Source: Selenomonadaceae bacterium UBA3796
GTDB lineage: Bacteria; Bacillota; Negativicutes; Selenomonadales; Selenomonadaceae
Assembly: GCA_002369175.1 (NCBI GenBank)
Contig: DFES01000031.1
Coordinates: 1 to 12,934 of the forward strand
Length of the DNA stretch: 12,934 nucleotides
Direction: 5' to 3'
Numbering within the stretch: the stretch's first letter is position 1; every line of letters starts with the position of its first letter. A model generated the notes under the pieces. It saw only the letters and a list, made by a program, of their open reading frames with translations, was not told the origin of the DNA and made no database searches. A program made the position numbers and the translations under genes. Shown one piece after another: positions 7,779 to 12,934 of this stretch.

Positions 7779-9170
7779 TTATTTCTTTACATATGCCGTG
7801 ATGGGGCTGTAGTGCTTCTTGAAGAACTCCTCCGCAACCTGCGGGAAGAGGGCGTAGGAGAGAACATCCTCATCGGAGGGATTCAGGTATCCCTTGCCTT
7901 TCAGTTCTTCTTTGAACTGCTCAAAGGTCTGACCCTTTGCGTCCTCAATGGAGCAATCCTCAATGATGTCCTCAGGCTTGATGCCGAGTGTTTCCGTGAT
8001 GAACTCGCGCTTTACGGGAACAGGGGTACGGCCAAACTTGCCGCGCACCAAATCCTTGAACTCATTGGGCACCATCTTGTAGCGCTGGCCGGACATGACA
8101 TTGAACGTTGCCATGGTGCCTACGATCTGGCTGGAGGGAGTGACGAGGGGCGGGAATCCGGCATCCTCGCGGACACGCGGCATCTCGTCCAGAAGCTCCT
8201 GATACTTGTCCTCCATGCCGGCTTCCTTGAGCTGGTTTGCAAGGTTGGAAAGCATGCCGCCGGGAATCTGGAAATCCAGGACATTGGGGTTGATGTCGAA
8301 GTAGCCTTTGAGGCCGAACTCCTTGATGATGCGCTGCTTGACAGCGAGGAAATGTTTCGAGATCGGCGTCATGGCATGGTAGTCAAGACCCGTGCTGCGT
8401 TCGCTCTTGTCAAGGGCGCGCACCATAGTCTCCGTGCAAGGCTGGGACGTGTCGCTGGAGAAAGGAGCCAGGGCGCAGTCGATGATATCGACGCCTGCTT
8501 CCACAGCTTTCAAATACGTTGCATGTCCGAAGCCGGAAGTGCAGTGCGTATGAAGCTCCACGGGGAAATCCTCTCCGAGGCCTGCTTTGAGCTTTTTCAC
8601 GAGGTCTTCTGCCACGTAAGGCGCCAAAAGTCCCGACATATCCTTGATGCAGACGGAATGGCAGCCCATCTCCTTGAGCTCCATGGCGAGCTCGACGAAC
8701 TTCTCATTGGTGTGCACCGGGCTGATGGTATAGACCAGGCAGCCCTGAACCTCCGGTTTTTCCGGGCAGGCAAGAGCGGCCTCGATGGCGACCTTGAGGT
8801 TCCGTACATCATTCAGGGCATCGAAGATGCGGAATACGCCGATGCCATGAGCAGAGGCTTTCTGGACAAATTTCTGCACAACGTCATTGGAGTAGTGGTT
8901 ATAGCCGAGGAGATTCTGACCGCGGAGCAGCATCTGGATGGGGGTCTTGAGATTCTTTTTCAGGGTATCGAGACGCTCCCAGGGATCCTCATCGAGGAAC
9001 CGCAGACAGCTGTCAAAAGTAGCTCCTCCCCATGCTTCCAGTGCTTTGTATCCGATTTTGTCCAGAGCCTCAAGCTGGGGCAGCATATCCTCGATGCGCA
9101 TGCGCGTGGCGACGAGGGATTGATGTCCATCGCGGAGAACAGTTTCCATGATTTTTACGGGTTTTGCCAT
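7779..9170 (-). CDS. oadA: Stand-alone carboxyltransferase subunit (oxaloacetate decarboxylase alpha / pyruvate carboxylase subunit B type)
   Basis: 463 residues. It is a biotin-dependent carboxyltransferase moving CO2 between biotin and pyruvate/oxaloacetate, or between acyl-CoA and pyruvate in a transcarboxylase. It acts in the cytosol, or docked on a Na+-pumping membrane decarboxylase. The TIM-barrel carries the metal site: Asp14 in LRDGHQS, a probable carbamylated Lys176 in CIKDMSG, and His207 and His209 in ELHTHCTSG. The conserved C-terminal part follows (FGRTPVPV). There is no biotinyl domain (no EAMKM-type motif) and the protein ends at YVKK, so biotin must be on a separate protein not encoded here. 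The ATG at 9170 has GAGGAG upstream and gives the family N-terminus (MAKPVKIMETVLRDG). An in-frame ATG at 9257 lacks a suitably spaced ribosome site. Which of oadA, pycB or transcarboxylase 5S it is cannot be settled from sequence alone. Confidence 0.88.
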   Translation of the reverse strand: MAKPVKIMETVLRDGHQSLVATRMRIEDMLPQLEALDKIGYKALEAWGGATFDSCLRFLDEDPWERLDTLKKNLKTPIQMLLRGQNLLGYNHYSNDVVQKFVQKASAHGIGVFRIFDALNDVRNLKVAIEAALACPEKPEVQGCLVYTISPVHTNEKFVELAMELKEMGCHSVCIKDMSGLLAPYVAEDLVKKLKAGLGEDFPVELHTHCTSGFGHATYLKAVEAGVDIIDCALAPFSSDTSQPCTETMVRALDKSERSTGLDYHAMTPISKHFLAVKQRIIKEFGLKGYFDINPNVLDFQIPGGMLSNLANQLKEAGMEDKYQELLDEMPRVREDAGFPPLVTPSSQIVGTMATFNVMSGQRYKMVPNEFKDLVRGKFGRTPVPVKREFITETLGIKPEDIIEDCSIEDAKGQTFEQFKEELKGKGYLNPSDEDVLSYALFPQVAEEFFKKHYSPITAYVKK

Positions 9171-9281
9171 AATAACACTCTCCTCATGTATTAAAGTATC
9201 ATATGCTATCATAAGCCCCACGTATGAATGGGCTATGTGAACCGATGGAAACGACATGGCGGGAAACGCCTTATCTCCTTA

Positions 9282-9310
9282 ATTATAGGCATTTCAGACA
9301 ATATTGTCAA
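9282..9310 (-). promoter_or_regulatory. Consensus housekeeping promoter of the carboxyltransferase gene
   Basis: On the - strand, TTGACA (9310-9305) and TATAAT (9287-9282) match the sigma-A consensus exactly, with a 17-bp spacer. Transcription should start near 9275, giving a leader of about 105 bases. The leader holds a 5-bp inverted repeat (AGCCC/GGGCT, 9214-9234) and a TATCATA direct repeat (9197-9203, 9207-9213). I see no known riboswitch in it. Confidence 0.85.
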
Positions 9311-9371
9311 TGGATTATGTGATTTCTTGAACGTATTTATGATGAAATAAATGGAAAAGAATTTATGCAAA

Positions 9372-9417
9372 TACCGTTTTCAGCATATTTTCAGCAAAAT
9401 TATAGGTAAAAACGGTA
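9372..9417. repeat. Inverted and direct repeats upstream of the ireB promoter (possible operator)
   Basis: TACCGTTTT (9372-9380) and AAAACGGTA (9409-9417) form a perfect 9-bp inverted repeat with a 28-base gap. Inside it, TTTTCAGCA occurs twice (9377-9385, 9388-9396) with an 11-base period, about one helical turn. The right arm ends 9 bases before the -10 box. This layout would suit a regulator binding site. No regulator is identified, and the AT-rich setting makes chance a real alternative. Confidence 0.35.
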
Positions 9418-9423
9418 AACTTG

Positions 9424-9432
9424 TGATATAAT
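9424..9432 (+). promoter_or_regulatory. Extended -10 promoter of the ireB-ruvX operon
   Basis: TGATATAAT at 9424-9432 is a perfect extended -10 element (TGN followed by TATAAT). No good -35 box lies 16-18 bases upstream, which is common for extended -10 promoters. It lies 34 bases before the ireB start, leaving a short leader with a strong GGAGGT ribosome site at 9455-9460. Confidence 0.65.
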
Positions 9433-9466
9433 GATAGAAGGTAGATTTTGTTTTGGAGGTAAATCC

Positions 9467-9718
9467 ATGGTCAGTGATGAAACGATGATGTTCCGGTTCG
9501 GAGCGGAAGAGAACAAGGCAGAGCATATTATCCGTCATGCTTGCAAGGCAATGGAAGAGAAGGGCTACAATCCCATCAATCAATTGGTAGGGTATCTTCT
9601 CTCCGGTGATCCGGCTTATGTGACCAGCCATAACGATGCTCGAAATCAGATTCGCTCCCTGGAGCGGGACGAGATTTTGGAAGAGCTGGTTCGCTCATAT
9701 CTGGAGAAACCCGAATGA
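9467..9718 (+). CDS. ireB: IreB family regulatory phosphoprotein (DUF965)
   Basis: 83 residues. It is a small cytosolic protein; in Enterococcus the homologue IreB is phosphorylated on N-terminal threonines by the PASTA kinase IreK and affects cell-envelope stress and cephalosporin tolerance. The family signature is clear: ETMMFRFGAE at the N-terminus with Thr6 as the likely phosphosite, GYNPINQLVGYLLSGDPAYV in the middle, then NARNQIR-like (DARNQIRSLERDEILEELV). The ATG at 9467 has GGAGGT 6 bases upstream. An earlier in-frame ATG at 9431 overlaps the -10 box and is not used. Its stop overlaps the ruvX start (ATGA). The phosphorylation role here is inferred from the family. Confidence 0.93.
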   Translation: MVSDETMMFRFGAEENKAEHIIRHACKAMEEKGYNPINQLVGYLLSGDPAYVTSHNDARNQIRSLERDEILEELVRSYLEKPE

Positions 9719-10146
9719 AGCGGTATCTGTCCCTTGATGTGGGAGATGCAACCATCGGCATTGCGGCAAGCGACCTTCTGGGTCTTACGGCGCAAGGGGT
9801 GGAAACCATTCGCCGCAAGAATCTGGAGACGGATATGAAGAGACTCAGGGAACTCATGGAAGCGTATGAGACAACATCCCTGGTCGTTGGTCTGCCAAAG
9901 AACATGAACGGTACCCAGGGAGAGCGGTGCGAAGTGGTTCGTGCTTTTGCGGCAGAGATTGAACGGGCGGTTCCCAATGCAGAAATCGTGTTTTGGGATG
10001 AACGGCTTTCTACGGTTGCCGCTTCCCGTTCTCTTCTGGAAGCGGATCTGAGTCGACGCAAACGGCGCAAGGTAATTGACAAGATGGCGGCGGTATTCAT
10101 ATTGCAAGGCTTTTTGGACAGCCTGTCCATGAAGCACGGCGAATGA
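9715..10146 (+). CDS. ruvX: RuvX / YqgF-type Holliday junction resolvase-like nuclease
   Basis: 143 residues, the normal length. It has the RNase H-like fold of the YqgF/RuvX family, linked to pre-16S rRNA 5'-end processing and put forward as a Holliday junction resolvase. Motifs seen are LSLDVGDATIGIA with Asp8, VVGLPKNMNGTQG (57-69), FWDERLSTV with Asp95 and Glu96, and IDKMAAVFILQGFLD with Asp122. These give the acidic active site. The usual Arg before IG in the first motif is Thr here (DATIG), a minor change. The ATG at 9715 overlaps the ireB stop by 4 bases, so translation is coupled. A long structured gap follows instead of the closely spaced DUF1292 gene seen in many Firmicutes. Confidence 0.93.
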   Translation: MKRYLSLDVGDATIGIAASDLLGLTAQGVETIRRKNLETDMKRLRELMEAYETTSLVVGLPKNMNGTQGERCEVVRAFAAEIERAVPNAEIVFWDERLSTVAASRSLLEADLSRRKRRKVIDKMAAVFILQGFLDSLSMKHGE

Positions 10147-10186
10147 ATGTGCTGCCCCTGCAGCGAAAGTTCAACATGGAATGAGT

Positions 10187-10208
10187 CTCCCGCTTCCATA
10201 AGCGGGAG
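10187..10208. repeat. Perfect hairpin, CTCCCGCTT/AAGCGGGAG
   Basis: A 9-bp perfect GC-rich stem with a 4-base CCAT loop, 41 bases after the ruvX stop. No T-tract follows (the next bases are TGAGAGCC), so it is a poor intrinsic terminator for the + strand. A hairpin preceded by ATGAGT is reminiscent of the right ends of IS200/IS605-type elements, but no transposase gene or fragment is visible. Confidence 0.6.
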
Positions 10209-10312
10209 TGAGAGCCTATATCGCGTGGGTGAGGGCGGAGCGAAGCGGTATCCCCCACCTACAAGAAGTCAATCCGCGCGATATGGCTTGTCGTGCTCCT
10301 GAAAACACCGAC

Positions 10313-10334
10313 GTGGATTGAAAGTGGATTGAAA
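10313..10334 (+). repeat. Tandem 11-mer GTGGATTGAAA resembling a CRISPR repeat 3' end
   Basis: GTGGATTGAAA is present twice with no gap (10313-10323, 10324-10334), followed by C. The same tail ends many type I-C CRISPR repeats. The bases before it (GTCG at 10290-10293 and CGAC at 10309-10312) can pair across a loop, as in such repeats. There is no array and no spacer, so it is at most a relic or a coincidence. Confidence 0.5.
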
Positions 10335-10364
10335 CAAGAGAAGAAGTTTGGAAAGGTGGTTTTT

Positions 10365-10706
10365 ATGTCAGAGAAGGAAATGCAAGCATTGGAAGAAGAG
10401 GATGACGCTATCATCGTGGAATTTACGGATGGGGATGGGAATACCTATCTTTATGAGCAGGAAATGATCATTCCTGTGAATGGTGGGAAGTTTGCCCTTT
10501 TGATCGGCATCCATGATGAGGAGGATGAACACGCGCATGGCTGTGCCTGCGGGTGCGGGGAGGAAGAGGATGATGTCCTCATCGCAAAAATCGTGGTCAA
10601 CGAGGATGGCGAAGAGGAGTACGTGGAGCCTACGGATGAGGAGTTCGAGGCTGTGCAGGATGCCTACGATGCACTGTTGGATGAGGAAGAGAATCCGGAA
10701 GAGTGA
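10365..10706 (+). CDS. DUF1292 family protein with a His/Cys-rich insert
   Basis: 113 residues, very acidic. It belongs to the DUF1292 (YrzB-like) family of unknown function, recognised from AIIVEFTDGDGNTYLYEQEMIIPVNG, the IAKIVVNEDGEEEYVEPTDEEFEAVQ section and its position between ruvX and mltG. Between the two halves lies an insert, HDEEDEHAHGCACGCGEEE (about residues 50-68), with His50, His56, His58, Cys60, Cys62 and Cys64. This could bind a metal ion. That is inference from composition. The ATG at 10365 follows AAAGGTGG; an in-frame GTG at 10293 would run through the repeat region and is unlikely. It is followed by an intrinsic terminator, so it ends a transcription unit. Confidence 0.88.
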   Translation: MSEKEMQALEEEDDAIIVEFTDGDGNTYLYEQEMIIPVNGGKFALLIGIHDEEDEHAHGCACGCGEEEDDVLIAKIVVNEDGEEEYVEPTDEEFEAVQDAYDALLDEEENPEE

Positions 10707-10718
10707 TGTTGTTTTTTG

Positions 10719-10740
10719 ACGCCCGAAATGGGCGTTTTTT
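10719..10740 (+). terminator. Intrinsic terminator after the DUF1292 gene
   Basis: Stem ACGCCC/GGGCGT (10719-10724, 10730-10735) with a GAAAT loop, followed by a run of T (10735-10740) and another T-rich stretch to 10750. It ends 34 bases after the DUF1292 stop and closes the ireB-ruvX-DUF1292 unit. Confidence 0.9.
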
Positions 10741-10741
10741 A

Positions 10742-10770
10742 TTGTTTTTTCCCCAAATTTTCCGTATAAT
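10742..10770 (+). promoter_or_regulatory. Promoter of the mltG-trmR-U32 operon
   Basis: TTGTTT (10742-10747) and TATAAT (10765-10770) are spaced by 17 bases. The -35 box lies directly after the T-run of the preceding terminator. The leader to the mltG ATG at 10814 is about 37 bases, with an AGGAAGG ribosome site at 10796-10802. Confidence 0.7.
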
Positions 10771-10813
10771 ATGGGATAAGATAACACTATACTGAAAGGA
10801 AGGTTTTCCCAAG

Positions 10814-11908
10814 ATGCTCAAATCGTTTGAAGAGCTAAAGGAATTCATTTCCGGGTTGATTCCGGGTGAGCTCGTGGAAAACATGGGGGAATTCTTTGAA
10901 AAATTTTCATGGAAGAAAGTGGCTGCGGCGATTGGCGGTCTGTTTGCCGTGCTGTTGCTGTCCATTTTTTTTGTCTTTGGGGAGAGGGAGGCCCCAAGGG
11001 CAACTGCAGACGGAAATCTTCCAATCTACGTGAAGGTGCATTCCGGCATGAATGCCCAGGAAATCGGCGAGGAACTGCAACGGAGAGGCATCGTAAGAAA
11101 CAAGTACAAATTCTGGCTCATGGCGAAGCTGAACGGATATGAGAGCAGGTTCATGGCGGGACGGTATGAGTTCCATTCCGGCATGAAAATAGAGGATGTG
11201 CTGGAGAAGCTGGTGCAGGGGGAGTCCTCGGAATACAGATTCGTCATTCCGGAGGGCTTTACCGTATTGGATATCGCAAAACGGCTGGATGAGGAAGGCA
11301 TCGTGAGCCGGGAGGATTTCCTGCGGAAGGCGAAGGACTTTGCTCCCCGTGATTACATGAAGGGGAAAGAGGAAGTGACTTATCGCGCGGAAGGCTTCTT
11401 GTTTCCTGCCACTTATACCGTGGCGACAGATATCGATGCCGACGGTGTGCTGCAGCTCATGGCGAATACCTTCGACCAGCGTCTTACACCTGCCCTGCGC
11501 CGCAAGGCAAAGTCGATGGATCTTTCCATATATGAGCTTGTGACGCTGGCTTCTCTGGTGGAAAAAGAGGCACGTTACGAGGAGGATCGTCCCATCATTG
11601 CCCAGGTGTTCTTCAAGCGGCTGGAACTCGGCATGCCGCTTCAGTCCGATGCTTCCCTGCAATATCTCATGGATGCGCCGAAGGAGGATGTATCCATAGC
11701 GGATACGAAGATTGATTCTCCTTATAATACCTACCAGAACGCAGGCTTGCCGCCGGGACCTGTCGCGAATCCCGGTACGGATTCCATTGAGGCTGTGCTC
11801 CATCCAAGCGAGACGGAGTACCTTTATTTCGTGGCAGATCGGGACGGGCATAACCACTATGCTTATACGTACGATGAGCACTTGGAAATCGTGGAGCAGG
11901 TGCGCTGA
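10814..11908 (+). CDS. mltG: Endolytic murein transglycosylase MltG (YceG-like)
   Basis: 364 residues. MltG cuts nascent peptidoglycan glycan strands at the outer face of the inner membrane and is thought to terminate their polymerisation. There is a cytosolic N-terminus with one membrane helix at about residues 37-56, then a LysM-like region (VHSGMNAQEIGEELQRRGIV and VIPEGFTVLDIAKRLDEEGIV), then the catalytic domain. The VEKEA motif at 249-253 holds the expected catalytic Glu (Glu250 by family pattern). The other family hallmarks are EGFLFPATYTV, LGMPLQSDASLQY, DSPYNTY, GLPPGPVANPG and the C-terminal FVADRDGHNHYAYTYDEH. All are intact. The TGA overlaps the ATG of the next gene (TGATG). It begins its own transcription unit. 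Confidence 0.95.
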   Translation: MLKSFEELKEFISGLIPGELVENMGEFFEKFSWKKVAAAIGGLFAVLLLSIFFVFGEREAPRATADGNLPIYVKVHSGMNAQEIGEELQRRGIVRNKYKFWLMAKLNGYESRFMAGRYEFHSGMKIEDVLEKLVQGESSEYRFVIPEGFTVLDIAKRLDEEGIVSREDFLRKAKDFAPRDYMKGKEEVTYRAEGFLFPATYTVATDIDADGVLQLMANTFDQRLTPALRRKAKSMDLSIYELVTLASLVEKEARYEEDRPIIAQVFFKRLELGMPLQSDASLQYLMDAPKEDVSIADTKIDSPYNTYQNAGLPPGPVANPGTDSIEAVLHPSETEYLYFVADRDGHNHYAYTYDEHLEIVEQVR

Positions 11909-12504
11909 TGGAAGCTTTGCTGCGTGAAATGGAAGATTATGGGGCAAGGCACCATGTACCGATCATCAATGCCCAGGCAAGGTCGGCGTTCTGCCGTATT
12001 CTCCGCGAGGAGCGTCCTCACCGCGCCTTGGAGCTGGGAACCGCCATCGGTTATTCCGCGCTTCTCATGGCCATGCTTGGAGCGGATGATATCGAGATAC
12101 AGTCCATGGAACTGAATGAGGAGCGTGCGGCAGCGGCGAGGGAGTTCATTCGCCGTTCTCCCTATAAGGATCGTATTGTTGTCATGTCGGGAGATGCAGA
12201 AAAATTGCTGGAGGATGTGCGCGGCCCCTTTGATTTTGTTTTTCTGGATGCGGCGAAGGGACAGTATGGCCGTTATTTCCGCAGGATCCTTCCCCTGCTT
12301 TCCAGCCGCGCAGTGGTCGTGGCGGATAATGTGCTCTTTCGGGGATATGTGCGCTCCGAGGAAAAGCCGCCCCGGCGATACAAGACCATCGTGAAGAGAT
12401 TGCGGGAGTACATCGAACTGGTGAATCACACGCCGGGATTTGTTACGGAGATATTGGAAAAAGGGGATGGACTGGCGGTGTCGAGGAGAAACGGAGCATG
12501 TTGA
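11908..12504 (+). CDS. trmR: O-methyltransferase, probable tRNA 5-hydroxyuridine methyltransferase TrmR
   Basis: 198 residues. It is a class I SAM-dependent methyltransferase of the COMT-like (COG4122) group. Motif I is LELGTAIGYSA (about 40-50), and the acidic residue binding the SAM ribose is in SMELNEERA. Metal-site residues are Asp114 in FVFLDAAKGQY and Asp140-Asn141 in ADNVLFRG. In B. subtilis the gene at this position, downstream of the mltG homologue and upstream of two U32 peptidase-family genes, is yrrM/trmR, which methylates 5-hydroxyuridine at tRNA wobble position 34. The same neighbours here support that role. A small-molecule O-methyltransferase is the alternative. It starts inside the mltG stop and overlaps the next start by 7 bases. 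Confidence 0.88.
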   Translation: MEALLREMEDYGARHHVPIINAQARSAFCRILREERPHRALELGTAIGYSALLMAMLGADDIEIQSMELNEERAAAAREFIRRSPYKDRIVVMSGDAEKLLEDVRGPFDFVFLDAAKGQYGRYFRRILPLLSSRAVVVADNVLFRGYVRSEEKPPRRYKTIVKRLREYIELVNHTPGFVTEILEKGDGLAVSRRNGAC

Positions 12505-12934
12505 AAAAACCTGAATTGCTGGCTCCTGCCGGAAACCCGGAAAAGATGAAAATGGCGCTGTTGTACGGTGCCGACGCGGTATATCTTGGAGGACAGTCCT
12601 TTGGACTTCGCGCTTTTGGAGGAAATTTTACGCGGGAGGAAATGGCTGAGGGCATTTCCTTTGCCCATCGCATGGGAAAGAAGGTCTATGTGACCGTCAA
12701 TATCTTTCCTCATAACAGTGACTTCAAAAGCCTGCCGGAGTATCTGCGCTTTCTTGCGCAGGTGCAGGCAGATGCGCTGCTGGTTGCGGATCTGGGAGTC
12801 TTCATGAAGGCGCGGGAAATCGTGCCGGAGATGGAGCTTCATGTGAGCACGCAGGCGAATACCACGAATTATGCGGCGGCAAACGCATGGCAAAGACTCG
12901 GGGCAAAACGTGTGGTACTGGCAAGGGAGTTGTC
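12498..12934 (+). CDS. Peptidase U32 family protein, probable TrhP-type tRNA hydroxylation protein (partial, runs off window)
   Basis: The first 145 residues are present; the C-terminus lies beyond the window. ATG at 12498 with GAGGAG upstream (12483-12488), overlapping the trmR stop by 7 bases. The start KKPELLAPAGNPEKMKMALLYGADAVYLGGQSFGLRA is the typical U32 N-terminus, followed by KVYVTVNIFPHN, ADALLVADLGVF and LHVSTQANTTN. Despite the family name, several members (TrhP/YrrN/YrrO, RlhA, UbiU) act in RNA or quinone hydroxylation. Beside trmR, the likely role is prephenate-dependent formation of 5-hydroxyuridine in tRNA, the substrate of TrmR. The iron-sulfur cysteines would be in the missing part, so the role rests on context. 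Confidence 0.9.
   Translation, partial: MLKKPELLAPAGNPEKMKMALLYGADAVYLGGQSFGLRAFGGNFTREEMAEGISFAHRMGKKVYVTVNIFPHNSDFKSLPEYLRFLAQVQADALLVADLGVFMKAREIVPEMELHVSTQANTTNYAAANAWQRLGAKRVVLAREL

Larger units (their letters stand above)
10147..10364. other. Structured intergenic region between ruvX and the DUF1292 gene
   Basis: 218 bases with no convincing gene but much symmetry. Hairpin A: GCTGC/GCAGC, 10151-10164, loop CCCT. Hairpin B: perfect 9-bp CTCCCGCTT/AAGCGGGAG, 10187-10208, loop CCAT, with no T-run after it. Hairpin C: ATATCGCG (10218-10225) pairs with CGCGATAT (10277-10284), extended by GCC/GGC with one bulged T, and encloses a second GTGGG/CCCAC stem (10225-10229, 10254-10258). Then TCAATCC (10269-10275) pairs with either of two GGATTGA copies. 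A ribosome site AAAGGTGG (10352-10359) serves the next gene. It may be a structured RNA, a regulatory leader, or the remains of a small mobile element. Confidence 0.6.

Noticed and set aside
7752..9194. 480-codon + strand frame opposite the carboxyltransferase gene
   Set aside because: The - strand protein matches the carboxyltransferase family from end to end and has its own perfect promoter. The + frame shows no domain.
9171..9275. Riboswitch in the leader of the carboxyltransferase gene
   Set aside because: Only a 5-bp inverted repeat and a short direct repeat are present, with no known aptamer pattern or terminator stem.
10290..10335. CRISPR array
   Set aside because: Only one repeat-like unit with a duplicated 11-base tail; no spacers and no cas genes.

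Overview
The gene content and order suggest a diderm Firmicute of the Negativicutes (Selenomonas/Mitsuokella-like). This is inference. It rests on a cytosolic stand-alone carboxyltransferase of the oxaloacetate decarboxylase/pyruvate carboxylase type, a Firmicute-type ireB-ruvX-DUF1292-mltG-trmR-U32 run, and periplasm-spanning adaptor proteins next to ABC exporters. No rRNA or other taxonomic marker is present.

Region 1 (about 98-7732, + strand) is the export and control half of an NHLP/NHLM-type (nitrile-hydratase-leader peptide) bacteriocin or RiPP locus. It holds an RND-type periplasmic adaptor, the NHLM-system HlyD-like secretion protein, a C39-peptidase ABC transporter (ABC1), a second ABC transporter with an N-terminal cyclic-nucleotide-binding-like domain (ABC2), and an ECF-type sigma factor whose frame is broken by one base. 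The genes are separated by 1 bp, by stop/start overlaps, or by 26 bp before the sigma gene, so they look like one operon. No precursor peptide or maturase gene lies in the window; these probably lie to the left of base 1 or elsewhere. The model is that ABC1 cuts the leader of a precursor and exports the core with ABC2, and that the two adaptors carry it across the periplasm, probably to an outer-membrane channel not seen here.

Region 2 (7734-9310, - strand) is a 463-residue carboxyltransferase (oadA/pycB-like), convergent with the sigma gene across a perfect bidirectional hairpin terminator. It is driven by a perfect consensus promoter (TTGACA-N17-TATAAT).

Region 3 (9372-12934, + strand) is a conserved Firmicute housekeeping block: ireB, ruvX, a DUF1292 gene, mltG, a trmR-type methyltransferase and the start of a U32 peptidase-family gene (trhP-like). 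The matching order is known from the yrzL-yrrK-yrzB-yrrL-yrrM-yrrN/O region of Bacillus subtilis. It begins at an extended -10 promoter preceded by inverted and direct repeats. A terminator and a fresh promoter separate DUF1292 from mltG.

The least explained DNA is the 218-bp gap between ruvX and the DUF1292 gene. It contains three nested or serial hairpins and a tandem 11-mer resembling the 3' end of type I-C CRISPR repeats. It may be a mobile-element relic or a structured RNA. The other points to check are the sigma-factor frameshift and the double-adaptor NHLP exporter.
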